NCBI GenBank assembly: GCA_002452855.1
Contig: DKFS01000010.1
Coordinates: 1-6,042, forward strand
Source of the DNA: Sulfurospirillum sp. UBA6790
GTDB lineage: Bacteria; Campylobacterota; Campylobacteria; Campylobacterales; Sulfurospirillaceae
Reading direction: 5' to 3'
DNA: 6,042 nucleotides
Shown here: positions 4,256-6,042 of the stretch, piece by piece
How the letters are laid out: the number at the start of each line of letters is the position of its first letter
Numbering within the stretch: position 1 is the first letter of the stretch
Made by a program: the position numbers and the translations under genes
Notes under the pieces: generated by a model
What the model was told of the DNA's origin: nothing
Seen by the model: only the letters and a program-made list of their open reading frames with translations
Database searches by the model: none

Positions 4256-5824
4256 TTATAAATCACCTAATCCTATGAGCGTGTTAGTCTTAAATTTTCG
4301 GTCTTTCTCGGGGTAATCAATACGAAAATGAGAACCCCTGCTCTCTTCTCGAAGCAATGCAGATTTTGTGACCGCTTTTGCGACTAAAAGAATATTCATA
4401 AGCTCAAGCATGTTTTTAATCGTAGAGGGTTTATCACTCTGCATGCTCTCTAATGACTGCTCGATCTCTTCAAATCTTTTAAGTGCCTCTTGAAGCTCAT
4501 CTTCTGTGCGTATGATGCCGATTTTTTCAAACATGATCTGCCCGATCTCGTTACGAAGGGCGTTGGCATCGACGTGTTTTGCTAACTCTTCCAAGTGATT
4601 GACAAAATGAATATCTTGGGTGATGTCATAATAATCCACACCGTTAAATTTTTTCATTTTATTAGCAAACTTGATCGCTTCATAAGCGGAAATCTTTCCA
4701 AATACCGCTCCTTGGCTGAGTGAATTACCTCCTAGTCTATTGGCGCCATTCACACCATTGTCTCCCGCTTCTCCAATGATGAAAAGCCCTTTGATATTGG
4801 TTTTTCCTATAACATCGGTTTGAATGCCACCCATAGTATAGTGCGCCACAGGTGTAACAGGAATCAAATCTTTGCTAGGGTCTATTTTTTTGAGTGTATG
4901 TACCCTCTTTTTGATGCTGATAAGTTTAGTATCGATCACCTCTTGAGGTATGTCTCTTAAATCCAAATAGACTTTATTGCCCTTTTGCATCTCTTTAAAG
5001 ATAGCACGTGTAACAAAGTCGCGGGTATTAAGCTCATCTACAAAAGAGTCGCCGTTTTCATCAACCAGTTTTCCGCCCTCAGCACGTGCGGCTTCACTAA
5101 GTAGAAAGTTAGTTCCTTCTAAACCTGTGGGATGAAACTGAACAAACTCCAAGTTCATCGCTTTAAGTCCAGCTCTAAGCCCCATAGCGATAGCATCGCC
5201 TGTGGCATCTTTGACATTGGAAGTATAGTTTTTATAGATGGCGGCAAAGCCTCCTGTTGCTAAGATGATACTTTTGCCTTCACAAACAACCACTTTTTGA
5301 CTCTCTTCATCAAAGAGCGTTATGCCAGAGATAATGTTGTTTTTGGTCATAAGGTTAATCACCATGTGATTTTTAATGATGTCTATCTCATAACTTTTGA
5401 TTACCTCATATAAAGCTTTCATGATGGCAGGACCTGTTTCATCCGAGGCATAAACAGTACGTTTAAATTTGGAACCGCCAAAAGGTCTTTGGGCTAGTTT
5501 CCCATTCTCTAGTCTGTTAAACTCTACACCATAACCAACCAATTCTCTAACCGCAGTAGGTGCTTGTTCACAAAATATACGAATGGATTCTTCATTACCT
5601 ATATCAACAGAGCTTTTGAGCGTCTCGTTGATGTGCTGAAAAATGTTATCGCTATCGCCCATGTTTCCAAAAGCAGCATTAATGCCACCCTTTGCCATAA
5701 ATGAATTATTGGCTGATGGGGAAGATTTTGTTATTAGAACCACATTGGCACCAAGCTCTTTTGCCTCAATGGCAGCTCTCATTCCTGAGATACCACTGCC
5801 AACCACAATGACGTCGTATTTCAT
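4256..5824 (-). CDS. Soluble fumarate reductase/succinate dehydrogenase-type flavoprotein
   Basis: A 522-aa FAD-dependent oxidoreductase of the FrdA/SdhA/NadB superfamily. The Rossmann FAD motif is GSGISG (9-14). Substrate-site motifs follow in family order: QRPFGG (112-117), HPTG (His231), SEAARAEGG, NTRDFVTRA with Arg273 at the proton-donor Arg position, AHYTMGG (His328), GANRLGG (Arg363) and ESRGSHFR (494-501). The RPFGG and DETG stretch fits fumarate reductase/succinate dehydrogenase better than L-aspartate oxidase, which has EGGHS there. The FAD-linking His of FrdA/SdhA appears to be Asn40, so flavin is probably non-covalent, as in NadB or thiol:fumarate reductase A. At 522 aa it is shorter than usual SdhA. 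No signal peptide, so cytoplasmic. The start ATG 5824-5822 has AAAGG upstream; a TTG at 5845 is less likely. No FrdB/FrdC partner is present here. The electron donor and exact substrate are unknown. Confidence 0.87.
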   Translation of the reverse strand: MKYDVIVVGSGISGMRAAIEAKELGANVVLITKSSPSANNSFMAKGGINAAFGNMGDSDNIFQHINETLKSSVDIGNEESIRIFCEQAPTAVRELVGYGVEFNRLENGKLAQRPFGGSKFKRTVYASDETGPAIMKALYEVIKSYEIDIIKNHMVINLMTKNNIISGITLFDEESQKVVVCEGKSIILATGGFAAIYKNYTSNVKDATGDAIAMGLRAGLKAMNLEFVQFHPTGLEGTNFLLSEAARAEGGKLVDENGDSFVDELNTRDFVTRAIFKEMQKGNKVYLDLRDIPQEVIDTKLISIKKRVHTLKKIDPSKDLIPVTPVAHYTMGGIQTDVIGKTNIKGLFIIGEAGDNGVNGANRLGGNSLSQGAVFGKISAYEAIKFANKMKKFNGVDYYDITQDIHFVNHLEELAKHVDANALRNEIGQIMFEKIGIIRTEDELQEALKRFEEIEQSLESMQSDKPSTIKNMLELMNILLVAKAVTKSALLREESRGSHFRIDYPEKDRKFKTNTLIGLGDL

Positions 5825-5857
5825 TTTTGTGCCTTTATGTTTCAAATATACCCATTA

Positions 5858-5863
5858 AGTATA
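5858..5863 (-). promoter_or_regulatory. Candidate -10 box for the flavoprotein gene
   Basis: On the minus strand TATACT lies 33 nt upstream of ATG 5824, with an A/T-rich upstream tract and no clear -35. This is acceptable for an epsilonproteobacterial promoter. The predicted start near 5850 leaves a leader of about 26 nt. Confidence 0.45.
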
Positions 5864-5976
5864 GCTATAAATTGTCTTTAAAAAATATTCATGGGTTTTT
5901 TGTGAGTAATTAAGGGTTTATAAGTTACGTATTTACTCCTTTTTTCTCTAGTGCATGCTTTTTTTATTGGATCATA

Positions 5977-5985
5977 TGTTATACT
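5977..5985 (+). promoter_or_regulatory. Candidate rightward extended -10 promoter
   Basis: TGTTATACT matches an extended -10 (TGn plus TATACT) and would drive a gene beyond the window end. Downstream lies AAAAGG (6001-6006), a ribosome-binding-like sequence. The only start near it (TTG 6014) gives six codons before TAA, so no gene is called. An inverted repeat TTGAAA/TTTCAA (6014-6019/6025-6030) could be an operator or leader hairpin. Apart from these and the leftward -10, I see nothing in 5846-6042. Confidence 0.35.
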
Positions 5986-6042
5986 TATATCTATTTTAAC
6001 AAAAGGTGATTTATTGAAACACTATTTCAATTAAATCTAAAC

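Noticed and set aside
4256..5824. L-aspartate oxidase (nadB) annotation
   Set aside because: The NadB EGGHS substrate-loop motif is replaced by an FrdA/SdhA-like RPFGG motif, and no nadA or nadC is nearby. It is not fully excluded because the flavin-site Asn and the length are NadB-like.
6014..6034. TTG-initiated mini-ORF after AAAAGG near the window end
   Set aside because: It stops after six codons. Without sequence beyond 6042, a leader peptide cannot be told from chance.

Overview
The window reads as a stretch of a mesophilic epsilonproteobacterial (Campylobacterota) chromosome, possibly Sulfurospirillum-like. That is an inference from codon style, A-rich ribosome binding sites, T-rich promoter upstream regions and the protein families present. 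No taxonomic marker gene lies in it. There are six genes, no RNA genes, no CRISPR array and no recognisable transposase.

Left third (1-1795): a compact redox/electrophile-type regulatory unit. A leftward two-gene operon encodes an isochorismatase-family cysteine hydrolase (573-1121) and, 11 nt downstream, an AhpD-like carboxymuconolactone-decarboxylase-family protein with a CxxC motif (28-561). Facing it is a TetR-family regulator (1229-1795) whose effector domain resembles E. coli NemR. The divergent 107-nt spacer holds two near-identical 16-bp inverted repeats, TTGACYnnnnRGTCAA. They are interlocked with a good leftward sigma70-type promoter (TTGACT, 17 nt, TACAAT) and a rightward extended -10 promoter (TGCTATAAT), which is the layout of an autoregulated TetR switch.

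Middle (1792-3297): a strikingly AT-rich 501-aa gene overlaps the tetR stop codon by 4 nt. Its C-terminal third carries a HEPN-type ribonuclease signature (RNKVAHG at residues 363-369). The rest is unrecognised. Its composition differs sharply from both neighbours, so it looks like a horizontally acquired cargo gene now sitting in the tetR transcription unit. It is the best candidate here for something undescribed, for example a stand-alone defence or stress RNase.

Right (3366-6042): an AraC-type regulator fused to a GyrI-like small-molecule-binding domain (3366-4211) has a strong internal ribosome binding site that could yield the GyrI-like half alone. It converges on a leftward gene for a soluble fumarate reductase/succinate dehydrogenase-type flavoprotein (4256-5824) that has no iron-sulfur or membrane partner gene in view. 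A short convergent spacer (4212-4255) holds an 11-bp perfect stem and a 14-bp palindrome. The final 218 nt (5825-6042) contain no gene, only candidate promoter elements in both directions.
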